This document shows, piece after piece, positions 26,101 through 39,500 of a stretch of DNA of 64,000 bases. Every line of letters begins with the position of its first letter. Positions within the stretch are counted from its first letter, which is position 1. A program made the translations under genes and the position numbers. Source of the DNA: Agelaius tricolor (lineage: Eukaryota > Chordata > Aves > Passeriformes > Icteridae); contig JALJCS010000034.1 in NCBI GenBank assembly GCA_023055355.1, positions 262,001 through 326,000 on the forward strand, in the 5' to 3' direction. The notes beneath the pieces were generated by a model. The model made no database searches and was not told where the DNA came from. It was given only the letters and a program-made list of their open reading frames with translations.

Positions 26101-29100
26101 TACACATATCAGAATTATGCTTGTGTTGGGAACGCTGGGATCTGCAAGCATTTCCCTCCAAATTTCCCAGATGCAATTCTTCTGTTAAAGATAAAAGCTT
26201 TTTTGGCAAGCCAGTACCCTTTTAATTTCAATTATTCTTTTAAAAAATAATCTAAACGGTCAGATGACTTTGACATACTTACCTGTTTCATAGGGTACAA
26301 TTAGTTGCATGCATTGAAAGATGCAAGATTGCCATCAGAACCATAACTCATGGTGTGAAAATAGATTCCAAGTGAAAGAAATTAATAAATCCATGCTGGA
26401 TTATGCTACTGACATTTCTCTATCTTCAAATGTTTCTGTGAGAAAACAATGATGTAAAACAAGGAAAACTTAGCTGAATGAAAGGAATAATTTCAGGATG
26501 ACTCCCCTTATGAAAGATGTCCTAATTAATTGTTGTACAATATTTAAGTGATGAGAGGAAGAATTGTATGGAATGTAAACAAAAAGTGTTTTAAAGCATT
26601 TCAGAAGTTTTAAAGTTATTTAACAAAGGTTTAGGTATTGCCTACTTCGTTTTCTTTTTGCAAAGACAAAGGGGAAATTGGCATGCTGAATCACAGTAAT
26701 TCGTGTCATTAAGCTAATTGTTACCCAGGCAGTGTGGCAGTAGTCACTGTTGGAGCCATTCCTGGCCAATTTATCAATATTAGAGTCTAATACATTGATT
26801 AAAATCAGTTACATATGTCAAGTGAAACCTTGGTTTTCCTGCTTCACGACGCTAACTATTTGCCAAAATGGATCTATAGAGGAGTTTTCTTTTTGGCAAG
26901 TTGAAAATGTGTCATATCGAGGCACTAAGCCAGAGACTTTGAATCAGCTGGCAGAATGACAAAAAGCAGAATTACGTTGAAGGGAAAGAAGTAAAGTTTC
27001 TCTTGGATGAAGGATCAAAATGATTTCTGGCAAGAGAAATAGCTATTGCCAAGGAGATGTGAAGGCCCATCTCTGCTCTCAGCTACCAGCACGTCTGGTG
27101 CGGCTGTAACAGCTTCTTCTGCTGTGGAGTCATACGTGCCGCTGTGGCCTCTGTCCTTCTCATCAAAACAGCCTTAGTTCTCTAATCATTTCCATGAGAA
27201 TGACCATTCCTGGTTCTTTTCTGAAATATTCTATTTGTGCATAAACATGTCTAAACTCTTAATAACCATTCTGTAGTCCATGTGCCTGATCTGTTTTCAC
27301 TTCTATTCAATTTCCACTCCCCAAGGGAGAAAATTGAGTCCTTTCTCAAAGCATATGACAATAAAAGGATGTAATATTTTGGCAAGCCTCATTACTGTCA
27401 GGTGACCTGCTGATCCTCATTTATCAGGAGAGCACGAAATAATAGAAATAAAATATTTTCAGCACTTGTAAGTGGTTATACAAAGACGTACTGTCACCAG
27501 GGATGTAGGTCACTTCAGAAATCAGAGCCTCAGTAAGGGAGTACCTGACCTGAAAATGAGCAAAACTTGGAGAAGTTAGACTCAAATGATTTATTGTAGT
27601 GGTCCAAGCTGACTTAGGTGGCACACCACATGCATTGCTTTGGAGTAATCACCTGCAATGTCATGTAGGAAGTAGCACAGGAGAATGGTTAGGAAAATAA
27701 TAATGGAAATGAAAAAATGACTGTTCCAAGGCCAGCAGTATGTAAAACTCTGCAGAGGATTGGTTTATCACTGCAGGTAATCCAATAATGCAGACACACA
27801 CACACCAGGTCTTGCCAAACCATCTTGGGGTTCTCCATTCTCCTATTGCCAGCTTCCAGCTCCCAGTTCACACTGCTTTTAGCTGGCACTTGAGTTTACA
27901 TTTTGAAAGGTAATGGAGATGCAATTTTGTGGTTGGCCAATCATTCCTTGACCTTGGTACAAACCTGGGAGAGAAGGGAGGGTGGTGGGAATGCAGTGAT
28001 CATCCACCTGCTTGTAGCTGCTACCTTGTAATGTCAAATCAGGCAGGACTTGTGCCCATCAAAGAAGGATTTCATCAGGCCTAGCACAGACAGCTGAACG
28101 TGTCCTGCCCTCTAATCACAGATCTGGGCTTTTGTATTATTTCAAATTATTATTATTAGTGGAAACAACACTAATATCAACATAACAGAAAGCAAAGTAA
28201 TATTGCTGAAAAATAACACACCAAGGTATCTTCAGAGTCCAAATGTTGAAATTCAAGGAGAAAAATAAAAGGATTTGCACACTGGTCAAGATGTTGATTT
28301 GTGATTTCAACCAGAAAGTGCAATAAACGTCCCTGAGGAAAAAGTTTTTGTACTGATATGTGCAGTTAATCCACGTCCTCACCTCTCTTTCCTGGTCACA
28401 GTGTTTCCCAATTAGATTTCTATTTCAGTACAGTTTCTATAGCAAAGAACTCGCATAAAAGAGAAGGAGGGGGAGATTTTCAAAGTCCCCTTGCTAATTA
28501 GGTGTCCAGCACTCATGGATTTGGAAGAGGAGCTGGGTCCCTCAGAACTCTTCATGCCTTTGAAAAATTGTCCTGTAATCTCTGCCAGTTCCCTGTACAG
28601 CCTCCAGCCTTCAAAGACTTCTAGCCCACAGAAGAGAAAGTGCGAGATGCCTGGGCTGCATTCCCCTTCCTGTCAGACCTGCTATTTACAACTGGAAGGT
28701 TTCAAAAGGACAGCCTATATGTTGTTGACAGAAAGGAATTTTAGGGCTCTTAATGTTTTGCACATGAACTCCTTACCTGCTGCAATGCCTGCTTTAGTGT
28801 AACTTTAAACATAGGATTTCAGTAGGTCTGTGTGGAATCAATACATGTGACAATGCATTGAGCACCACTGCTCAATGCTCAGGGTTTAATCAGTTTAAGA
28901 AACATTAAGTCAGAATCACAGCTTTAAATGACTCTGCTGTTTTCTAAAACTGTGACTCATTTGTTAGGCCAGACAAGCTGGGAATTAGTTATTCCATGTA
29001 CCATGCTCAAATTGATTGAATCAGCAGTAAGAATAGCAAGTTATTTTAAATCATTCATCTCCTGGCTCATCGGCAGTCAGAATGTCTTTTATTGGATCTT

Positions 29101-32100
29101 AAAACTAGCAGTGAGGATTTAAAGAAACTTCTGTTAATAGAAATGAAAAAATACTGTCTGATTTTTACTCGACAGAAGTTCTTGAAATGTTAAGTGCATA
29201 TTTCTCTTTCTCACCACGGCTGTTATGTGGGTATTGCTGTGTTTTCTGAGCTTTCAAAGGCATAAAAAATGAAAGCCTTACCTATGTCCCTGGACTTTGT
29301 TAGATAAATAATTTTAAAGGATTTTTTTATGTTTTTAAATCACCTGGGTTTGTTTGGAAAGAAAGAAAAGATATGGTACTGCCACCTTTGTGACTGGGAC
29401 AATCATTTTTACTGCAATTTTCCAGCTAACCTGCAATGTCTGCTCTGAAATAATGAAATAGACACGATTGCCTGAGGCCTATGCAAGGAGTCTGAATATG
29501 TCTTTTGTTCTAAATTTTCCGAAAGAAATTGAATGAAAGCCCAGTGTTTGCTGACATTACAGCTGTAAATAGAACATGGTGTCTTAGGGCAGAGTTCAGG
29601 AAAGGGGAGAAAAACAGGGAGCCTTTTTCAAAGTTTTTTTTTTCATACATTTTCAGGTTTGCTTACATCAAAGATTGCCCCCAAGCCTGCAGGAAGGAAT
29701 TTCATTACTTGCTTGTAACATTTTATGGTTTCTAAAAAATATTGCCTTGATGTTTGATCCAGCATTAGGGAAAGAATAATTTCCATTTCTGGTTCTGCAT
29801 CATTTGATCTTCCTGAGGTAAGGAAATTGAAAGCACTCTTGCAGTCATTGTAGGCACACTACGCAGGTTTCTTCCAGGAATGCTACTGATGAATTCATTT
29901 GGTTAAAAAGAAGCTGAAGTTTAATCTCACCTAACTATAACTAATACAAAGATCACAAATACAGATGATTTTCTAGATTTGCACTTAGAGTTTCTCTCTT
30001 TTGATCACAGGGGACCTTGGACAGGTCCTTCCTTAATTTCTGCTCTAAGTGTTCAACAAAGTGAATCTTCACTAGTTCTGTGTCTTGATAGTGACTTTTG
30101 ATAATAAATAAACATTCTTTTTTTTCTAAAATACTGTAGCCTAAGAAAAAAAGGATGATCAAAAATTACCTCTAGGTTTGTGGATACAAAGGTAAGTTGT
30201 TAATTTTCAGGTTCTTTTGTTTACTTGAAGCAATTATTGACGCCTCTGAAAAACAGCACATTCTGTTGACTAAATTCACTGGAAGGGAAAAATTTACATG
30301 TTTTATACAGACCTAAGTCACTGGCATAGAACAAACAAGGTACCACAAGTGAATATATATTTCACTTAATTGCAGGAGATGTGTGATTCTTTGAGGGGAA
30401 AAATTCAAATAGGTAACACTTCAAATGCAGGGAACTTTTGCTTCTTTTAACTATTAAATAATTAATAAGCTAAATATAACCCCCCCAAACTTTTATTATT
30501 TTCATGACTAGAGGATGCTGATTTGTCTAATTTATTTAGAACAATAAACATTTAAAAATGTTATAGCTTTGGTTTGCTCAGTCTGATTTCTTAAGAATTC
30601 TTGATAACCCAGAGTGAGGGTCGAGGATAAGAAAGGTAGGAGGTGAAGATGGTAGGGCAGTATCACCAATTCAATTTAATCTTGAATTCTAAAAGCCTGT
30701 TCAAAATCAAATCAAACATAGAAGGAAAAATTAGCATAAGAATCACCAGCAATAAAAGTAAAGAGAAAGAATAAAGTAATTGCTTTTCACTAAAGTTTAA
30801 AGCAAAGCAATAACAGAGAAAATACTGCAGCTTAAAAAATGATTTTCCATTGTGATGATTCATGTCTAGCCGCTAATAGGTGTTATTTCCCTGCTTTGCA
30901 GTAATGCATTCATTACATGCCCAATTTAGAGCAAAGTTAGCCGCAGAATTCTTTATAAATATCCAACAGTCACTCTTCAGCTCATCTTCAATGCTACATC
31001 AGCACCACAACCCAGATGGTAACAGTGCAGCACGACAAGAAAATGTGCACAATCCTTCTCTAGCAGTGTCTTATTAGCTGAAAGAATAGGCAAAAATGAC
31101 AGCAGTTCATTGTATAATTCCTTAGTCCAGTTTCCAGTCCCTTTGGAATCAGCATTAAAATGCTTGTTGTTTGGAAAGAGCATTTGCTTTTCACAGGCAC
31201 ACCCTGGATAATGGTTAGCGCTGTACTGGGAGCACTGGTCTGGTGGAGGTCTTTGTGTTTTGGCACGCGTCACACGCTGTGAGTCCAAACATGTCCTGTC
31301 AGACAGGAACCATGGGTAAGACCATTCTGATCTAGAAATACTTCCACACAGTCTTTGTGTCATATACAAGGTGAGGGAAAGGTGCATCCATTCAGGCCAA
31401 TGAAATTACACTGAGGAAAGGTGGGCTTGGCTGAAATTAAACCCAACAGCAATTTACCACTAGAAATTGGTAGCCATTTAGCGGTTACTGTCGCTACATG
31501 AATTCAAAGAAGAGGAAAGATGTACTGGTTTACTCAAGGTACTGAAGAAAGAACCTTTTTAACTAATGTAGTAGCTAACTTTCTTCAAGTCCAGGAATTT
31601 CCAGAGTACTCTACAGTGAACAGACAGCAAGGAGTTTTCAAAGACATTTCTATCTGACTCTGCTGAGTGCCTATGAAACTCTCAAATTTATTTTCATTGC
31701 CCCAGTCTTTAGGGAACTTAAAATTGAGGTGAAATCTGGGTACATTTGTAAACACCTCCAAAACACTACATTTTTTTCAGATGAGTTGATTATGATGCTC
31801 ATTTGCAAGAAATTGTGAAGAGAAACATTTGAAATCCAACTTTTGTTTCAGGAAGCTTTTAAAGCACCTGTTTTTTTACAGGTTATCAATTGTATATTGC
31901 ATAGGTACTGACCTGTAAATATGAGCAATGCAGTTTGTATGTTTACAGTTTAACAAAGAAAGCATTATAAAATATGTCACTCAAAATAATAGTCCAAAAA
32001 AGATTGATTTTGCCACTTTGGACATGCCTTTGCCAACTGTCATAAAATGATTTTTAGAGCACTCTCAGTTCCTAAGGATTGTCTGTTGAAGCAATAATAT

Positions 32101-33108
32101 GAGGAAACAATCTATCTGTCTGGAAATGCCATTGTCAAAATAAACCAGACATATTTTCAACTCTGGGATGTAGCAGTGATGAAAATGTAACAGTGCTGCA
32201 TCAATGGCAGAATTGTCCATGAGTTCAGCAGGACGGAGGTTTCATCTCAGAGCTTCTAATTTTCATGAGTTTATATATTCATTTTCACCCCTAAAAGGAC
32301 ACATCAAGAAATACAAGCATTTAGTTATTCTGATGCACAGACTAGGAGAGCAGGCCAGGCCATCTGGCATCCAAAAAAATCTTATGATTACTGGGGACTT
32401 GTTTCCAAAATATCAATTGCTGAATTGTTTTTTTCATTCCAGCAAAAGCAAACAGGTTAAGAGCTTTCTCTCTGAAGGTGATGTTATTTCTGCACAATAC
32501 AACAGATGGAAGTGCTTTTCACCCCACTCATCACTAAGCAGGAGCATTGAGCCTTATTTTGAGAAGTCTACCAGCTGAAGTTTACAGCTTCATCAGGAAC
32601 ATATTCTAACTTCTGCTATCATTTCTTGAACAAATTACAGCTTTGTGCATTGTGTTTTGTCTGGGAAATGTTCCAAGTTTCAGAGACCTGCTCTCCACTA
32701 ATTTAAAGTGGATGCTGTGTGAAAAGTAAAATGTCTTTGTAATACGGGGCTGCAAAGTCACAGCAAATTAACGCAGCCAGCAGTGCACAGAATGACACAT
32801 CTGTGCCAAGTACACCTTTGTGGCAAGGCACTGGCTCTCAGTTTGCTGCCTGGGAATCTCTGCTGCTCCTGGACAAGGTCTTCTTCTGCAGGTTGGCTAC
32901 AAAATAGAAATGCTTTAGCCTCGTTTTTTGAAATAAAAAAAAAAATACACATGCTGTTAACCCACTCAGCTGAAAGAAAAGCCACTGGCTCAGCTGCCAC
33001 CATTGGGCTCCTGACTCTTAGACATCCAGTGTAAAATCAAACCAAATCATTGAACACAAAGGGCAGTGGCCTCAGGTCCAAGTCAGATTCCTCCCTTAAT
33101 TCCAATTG

Positions 33109-33140
33109 TATTGTCCTTAATAATTGTATTAAGGACAATA
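33109..33140. repeat. Perfect 14-bp inverted repeat (hairpin)
   Basis: TATTGTCCTTAATA at 33109-33122 and its exact reverse complement at 33127-33140 are separated by four bases (ATTG). The structure lies 36 bases before the LTR at 33176. No T-tract or gene gives it an obvious function. Confidence 0.85.
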
Positions 33141-33175
33141 ATTCATTTTTTTTCAGCAGTCAACAAGTGCGTATA

Positions 33176-33555
33176 TGTCGCAGACATCTTTCATGAAAAA
33201 TCCTTTCTTAGGATTTTTCCTTGTGAGAAGCTGCAGTTTCAGCAACCAAAAGTAACCAATGGTTATCTGCTGCTGTGCAATGCAACAGGTAGACCCGTGA
33301 TTGGTCTCCTGTGGATGTTTGGATTTACTGACCACTCATGGCAGAGCTGGCTCTTGCTCTCTGTCTGAGACACAGATCTTTGTTAGTCCTTCTTTTCTAT
33401 TCTTAGCTTAGCTAGCTTCTGAAGAAACCTTTTCCTTTCTATTTCTTTTTAGTATAGCCTTAATGTAACGTATATCATAAAATAATAAATCAAGCCTTCT
33501 GATCATGGAGTCAACATTCTCATCTCTTCTTCATCCTGAAAACCCTTGTGACCAT
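33176..33555 (+). mobile_element. Solo LTR, same family as 5990-6363
   Basis: The sequence begins TGTCGCAGACATC and contains GAAAAATCC, the GGTTATCTGCTGCTG segment, GTGATTGGTCTCCTGTGG and AATAATAAATCAAGCC. Each has a counterpart in the reverse complement of 5990-6363. AATAAA near 33483 lies about 70 bases from the 3' end, consistent with plus sense. No internal retroviral genes adjoin it. Divergence between the two copies suggests separate, fairly old insertions. Confidence 0.75.
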
Positions 33556-36500
33556 ACATATAAGTCACACATATAAGTCATATCTGTACCGTCCATATTT
33601 CTAGGCTGTTAAAGAGGGCTGGACAAATTATTAACTCTTAACGTTCTTACCAGCATTGCACAGCAAATTACATTCTAATGGGCAGGTCATGAAAGGAGCA
33701 ACCTGATGTGGTATTGGACTGAATGCCTAGATTCACAACATTGGGAGGGGTGGTAATAATAATATTTTGTGTAGCTGTAGAATACGTAAATGTACAAAGA
33801 AAGAGCAAAATAGAACAGAACCAAACAGAAATAATAAGACCACATTCTGATAGGTGACAGTATTGAGTATCCAGTTATGAGAGCCATTTTTCTAAGGTGT
33901 GTAGAAATGCTGGAGATACTTATTTAAGAGTTTCTGCTATAAAAGTTTAATAACAGAGTAATATTATGAAACTGAGAAAACAGGCTAGCTATTGAAATTA
34001 CCATCATAGCTATATAAATTTGGCTGTAGATTGCTATTGCCAGTAAAGGTAACAACTCTGCACTCAAGTCAATGAAAACTTTTTAAATATCAAGTCCCAC
34101 AGCAACGAAAGCAGAAAAAGTTGAGCAGCTCCAGGCGAGCCAATAAATACCACTGAATTTTATTACTCTGAGAACTGAGGAATGAAGAAAGTTGCACCCT
34201 GAGCTTTGTGAGCTTTGAAGAGAATATTTAAAAATTAGGTTGAATTTTTTTGGGACCTGAGCTTTGATGCGTGGAGTACAATGGAACTGAATTCATATGA
34301 ATTTTCTTTGTTACAAGCCTTGCTTTGCTGGCTGAAACTGTAACCCAGGCGGAGAAGAAGAAAGGCATTGGAAAATCTCTGCCTCCTTCTGCCCCTCAAG
34401 TCATTACTTGTGTAAATACTTAGGAGAGAAGAGGGTACTGTAAGACACACTGAGACAGAAGACAAGTATTTTATGACAAATTAGCTTCAGATATTATAGG
34501 AGTCTCTATTAGGAAAATAAAGGAATGCACAAAGATCTTACCAGGGCAGCCATTTAAACCATGCTGCAGCCTGGCTGAGTGCTCAGGACTGTCCTTGGTG
34601 CATTCCAGTAGTACAAGGACTTCTGTGGTTTGTCATTATTGATTGGTGGGGCACAAAAGATCAGTTTATTGTGATTTCATTTCTCCAGCCCTAGACTGTG
34701 GAAATGAGCAATCCTCAAACACATTTACAAAGGGCTGTAAATGCAATTAATAAGAAAAGCCACCCTGCAGTATAGGTGGAAAAGCCCACACCTTAGGTCA
34801 AAGATGCTCAATATACTTTCAATCTCATCTAACCCATTGGAACTTGCAGATTTGTGTTTCCTGAAGGCAAAATCTGAGAAACGGAAGAAGTATTTTCACT
34901 TACTTCAGTTTAAATAAGAAGGTGGTCTCTGTTCTCAGCTTCTGCAGCCATCTGTGTATGTGGTCATATCAAATCCTACTGATACTAATTTCGATGGCAA
35001 AGAGTAATATAATGAAGAGTTAAGTTTATCAGTCAAATGGATAAAAATAATCCCACTTCAAAAGAAATGATTTTCTAATTCTCTAATGAGTACCTGATTT
35101 ACATGTAAACAATGGTTATGGTTAATTAATTAAATGTCACATGATTGTTCAAAGTGCACTTACTGCTACTTGTGATGCAGTTTAGTCATAAACAACACAG
35201 CCAAGGAAGAATACTTTGAGACACATTTGCTTGGGCTTGCTGCTATTGGAATATCCCTGCAATTGCATTTTGCTTCCTGAAAATGGGACCTACATGGGTA
35301 GGTCCTTTTGTGGCTGTAGTACCAGCATAGCAGCAGGGCTGCTCTCCTTTCCTGAGAAGGGAATCTGCAGTGTGTGTTTGAAGTTATTATTGCATTTCCT
35401 GATTTAGAGTGGAGATCTGTAGCACAGAGTGGCAATCTTCTCACTTTGGTGTTTTGGTAAACCAGAACTAACTGTTGCCAAAAGGCTTTCCTGTGTTCTC
35501 ACTGGTACAGTTGGTGTCTCCTCCTTAGGCTCGCTTTGTGGCTAGAAAATTTTATACTGACAGCTGTATGTCTTATTTTTGTTTGCTTTGTTTTCTCATG
35601 TTGATCTTTGCTGATTCTTCCCTGCAGTGTATCCTTGAATTAGAATCAATAGACAGTTTATTGTGGAGGAAGAGAAAGAATGTATGCAGAGGACAGAGAG
35701 GGGAATCTGAAGGCTTTGTGGCCGTTGGATTCTGTCATAGCAATTTCATTTCTAATCAGAGACTTTATTTATTACCCTGGCATCACCTGTCATCCTGATG
35801 AGGATAATGATTCAAGTGTGGTACATTTGTACTTCCTTTAAACTAAAAATAGGCTCCTTTTAGTTCTGTGTCTTTTCAGGATGTCTTTCATTTTTCTTTG
35901 ACAGCTTAACTCTGGTTTTCATTTTAACTTAGGAAATAGTTCATAAAATACAAGTAGACAAATTCTTCCAGGGACCATGATTTTTAAAAACATTTAATGA
36001 TGCAATTTTTGTAGAGGGACGGCACTGAATGTTTTGTGTGTAAAGTAGCTATTAATCAAAAACTACAATATGTAACAAACAAAGCAAAACAAAATTGAAT
36101 TCACCTCTTTTCTTAAAAAAGAGCTGTTCCTAATGATGGAAATTAGAGATACTTTAGCAAAATTGAATGCTCTCTATCACAGAGCTGAAACCCTGGAAAA
36201 TGCACTAAATGCCGTGAAACCCAACTGGAAATTCTTGTTTTCATAATCTATTACAAACTTGATGGATAACAAAGTCATGGTTGACCTTTCGGGGAAAGCA
36301 AATCAGATGTTTTTTTCCAGAGCATTTGTTATGTCCCTACTGGATTCCTTATTTATCTGGTGTGAAGAAATCATACACATGACTTCTGATGAAGACCGTG
36401 TGTAACTGTATCTATTTCTGCTTGGCCTGAGGTTTTCCCTTTATTGGTACTATTGCATAGATCACCTTGTTGGGATGTATTTTTCCATGCAGAAAAAGAA

Positions 36501-39500
36501 AAAATATAATATTATGTTTTTTAATGTAAGGAATGCAAGTTTTCCATATCTTGAGGCTATCTGGAGCATTATTTGGTTTAAAGGAAGCATTGTTAGGGTT
36601 AGGATTCCCACTTTGAGGCAATTGGCCTGTGTTGATCTAAAGGATTAGGGACTGTAGCATTTTCAAAACCTTTGTCAGAGGTTTCTCCCCCTTGTTTACT
36701 TTGTGTCACTGATAGAAATGTATCATTTTTGGAGTTGATATTTGTCATACCAGACTATGTGCATTTAGAAGGGAACACCCGCATTCAGCATCACAACAAA
36801 ACCTAAACACCAGCAAAGTGGTGACAATCCTTGAAAGGAAATTGTAATTAAGTTTTTAATTATTTATTATTACTTCTATAATCATTTCATGTCTGAACAG
36901 TAGCTTATGATAAAAAAAATCTCCATCACCTGGAGCCGTGAGGCAAAGGCTTTCCATTAGTCATCATACTCTGCATAATGAGCAGCATTGCTAATGAGAC
37001 ACAAAACACTTCAAAGTTATTCAATCAGCAGTCTGAATAATGAGATTTTACACAAAAATGTAAATAGTGAGCATGCAACAAAAGCAGTAAGGTGGATTAT
37101 AGCTTTTTCTTTTAAGCCACCATGAATGGATAGATTGAACGAAAATTAATTACATTTTATAAATAATATAGTGTTCCACAGATTCCTAAGAAAACAGAAT
37201 AGGCCAGGGCACTTGGTGCTTTAGAAGAATATGAAATTAAATATGAGACATAGCTGCTTTGAATAAGCTTTATTGGAATCTCTAACATTGCCTTTAAATT
37301 TTTGTGGGAAACATCTGCAAAATGTTTCTTATAATAAGTCAGAAGATTCTTAATACCATATTTGACAATTAGGTCAGACTTAGAGATCGGCCTGTAGTAT
37401 ACATTGATGCAAATTACATTAAAATATATATTCTATAATATAATAGGCATCAAGCCTGTCAGAATTCAAGGGGCATCCAGACAATGCTCCAGTCATGCTG
37501 CTTAACTTTAGGTGGTCCTGTGAGGAGCACAGAACTGGACTTGATCCTTCTGTGTCCCTTCCAGTTTGAGATATTCCATGGTAGCAAAATACCACGTCAC
37601 ATAACAGCAACCTGAGAAAGGACAATGGGTGACTGAGAGTTGAACATAATTTTTTCACATGTACAATCATATGGTTTTTAATCCTACTACTTGAGAGAAG
37701 CAAAATTAGAGGACAATGTTTCAGTTTTATTTAAAATGCCATGAAAATCAGTATCAGGACTGGTAAAACTAATGGCAGCTTCGTGATAGATATTACTGAA
37801 AAATAAAAATTTTTACTGATGGAAACCAGGAACATTTGAGATTTGACTTTGGATGCTTTGGAAGGTCTATGTTGCAGGATCATGCTTTTTTCAGAATAAT
37901 TCCTGTATTTTTATATGAAAGAAAAAATGTCTTTGATGTAAAATTCTGCAAATGTTCAGGTGGAGCTTTATAAATCAATCAGTAGATTATGATTATGAGC
38001 AGTAGCAAACTCAGTTTCAAAGCAGTGTGCTCCCTTTATAATCATGTCAGCAGGGAAAAGCTTTGCTGCTGGCCATCTGCTGTTCAGGCAGGCTGCACTA
38101 ACCTTCCACCTGCCTGAAAGAATAAAGGTGTTCTTTAGAAAGAGACACCAGAATTGTATTTAAAATTATTATTCGGAGCTGCAAAAAATTGTCAAAGTCG
38201 GAACCAGCAATGGATAGAATATAACTTAGAATTACTGAGTTATGTTGCATTGAAGAGAAATATATGATATGGGTCTCAATTTCTTACAAAATCTATTATC
38301 CCTTATGGAACAAACAAACAAATGAACAAGCAGACCCAAAATAAAACAAAGAAATTGTCTGAAAAATAGATCAATTTCTAGTGAATGTTTTTTACATTGC
38401 TGATTTCACTAATTCTGTTTTAAATATGTAAGCTACTAATTATCTCTGGTTATCAAACCAGATTCAGTGGCTAGGAGATGAAGTCCAATGTATTCAGACT
38501 TTAAATGCAAACCATGAAATGTTTACAATTCCCAGTTTGGTGAGAAACAACAAAAATCAATAAATAAATTTCAGTTGTAAGAGACTTATACAGAAGAGAC
38601 TGGGATTAGGATTTTCAAGTTTATCTGTTAGAAAGGGCAGAAAACTACAAAGGGCAGAAAACTTATTGAGCTTCACTTTTTGCTGCACATAAATATCTGA
38701 TGGTTTAAATACCACTCCTCCCAAGATTCATTGCTCCCAATGATGAAATGTATTTTTAGCTCAGCAGCACATCTCCCGGTGTGGGATAGGTAGCTGTAAA
38801 CTGGACCAAGACTTAAAATAATGGCCCTGTCATTTTTAATTGTTCAGTAATAATATGAATCATTGTGAACTCATTTAGTATTAATTTGGTTGTTATAAAA
38901 TGCTTCTATAGATCCTCTCAACTAATTAGCTTGACCTTCCTTTTGAAGGGTAACCGGTGGCTGTCTGGTGTTCAAGCTTGACTTGGAGCAGAGGGCAGGC
39001 TGGGAGCAGATTCCTGAGCCCCAAGTTCAGCCTTTCCAAGTTTCCTTCCCACCCTTTGACAAGAACTTGGTTGGATAAATGCAACAATGACCTGGTTTGC
39101 TGGTTGCATATGAATAATGAGACTTGATGTTCAAAATGAAAAGCTTTTCTGGATCTCCTCTAGCTGTGGATCTCCTTAATTGCTGTGATGTTTGAGGTAG
39201 TTAAAACTTCTCCACTCTTCTGGGAGTAATGATGCTTGTGCATCAGCACAGGAATGTTTAATGAAGAGTGTCTGGGATGCAAGCATATGCCTTAACAGCA
39301 AGTTTAAAGAGAAAGAAAATAAACTGTATTTAAGATACATTTCTTCAAAAGGGGCAACACCACGCCAAGAGGGAGAGACAAATAATTCCCTGAAAAAACA
39401 GTGATTTCATTTGTCCTACATGACTTCAATGAGATCATAACTTTTTTTTTTGAGAAATAGTGATGATTTTGCTAAACTGAGCTTTTAATGCAGAAGCCAG

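Larger units (their letters stand above)
10701..33108. other. Long AT-rich gene-poor stretch
   Basis: I recognise no gene across about 22 kb. Visible items are a perfect AT-rich palindrome at 12804-12827 and a 22-bp tandem duplication at 17071-17112. Short imperfect local duplications lie at about 20565-20600 and 20690-20725. Unassigned ORFs include 13165-13650 (+), 17253-17747 (-), 23572-23946 (+) and 30977-31387 (-). The last is discussed as a possible exon. The stretch could be intergenic or the inside of one or more very large introns. Confidence 0.5.
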
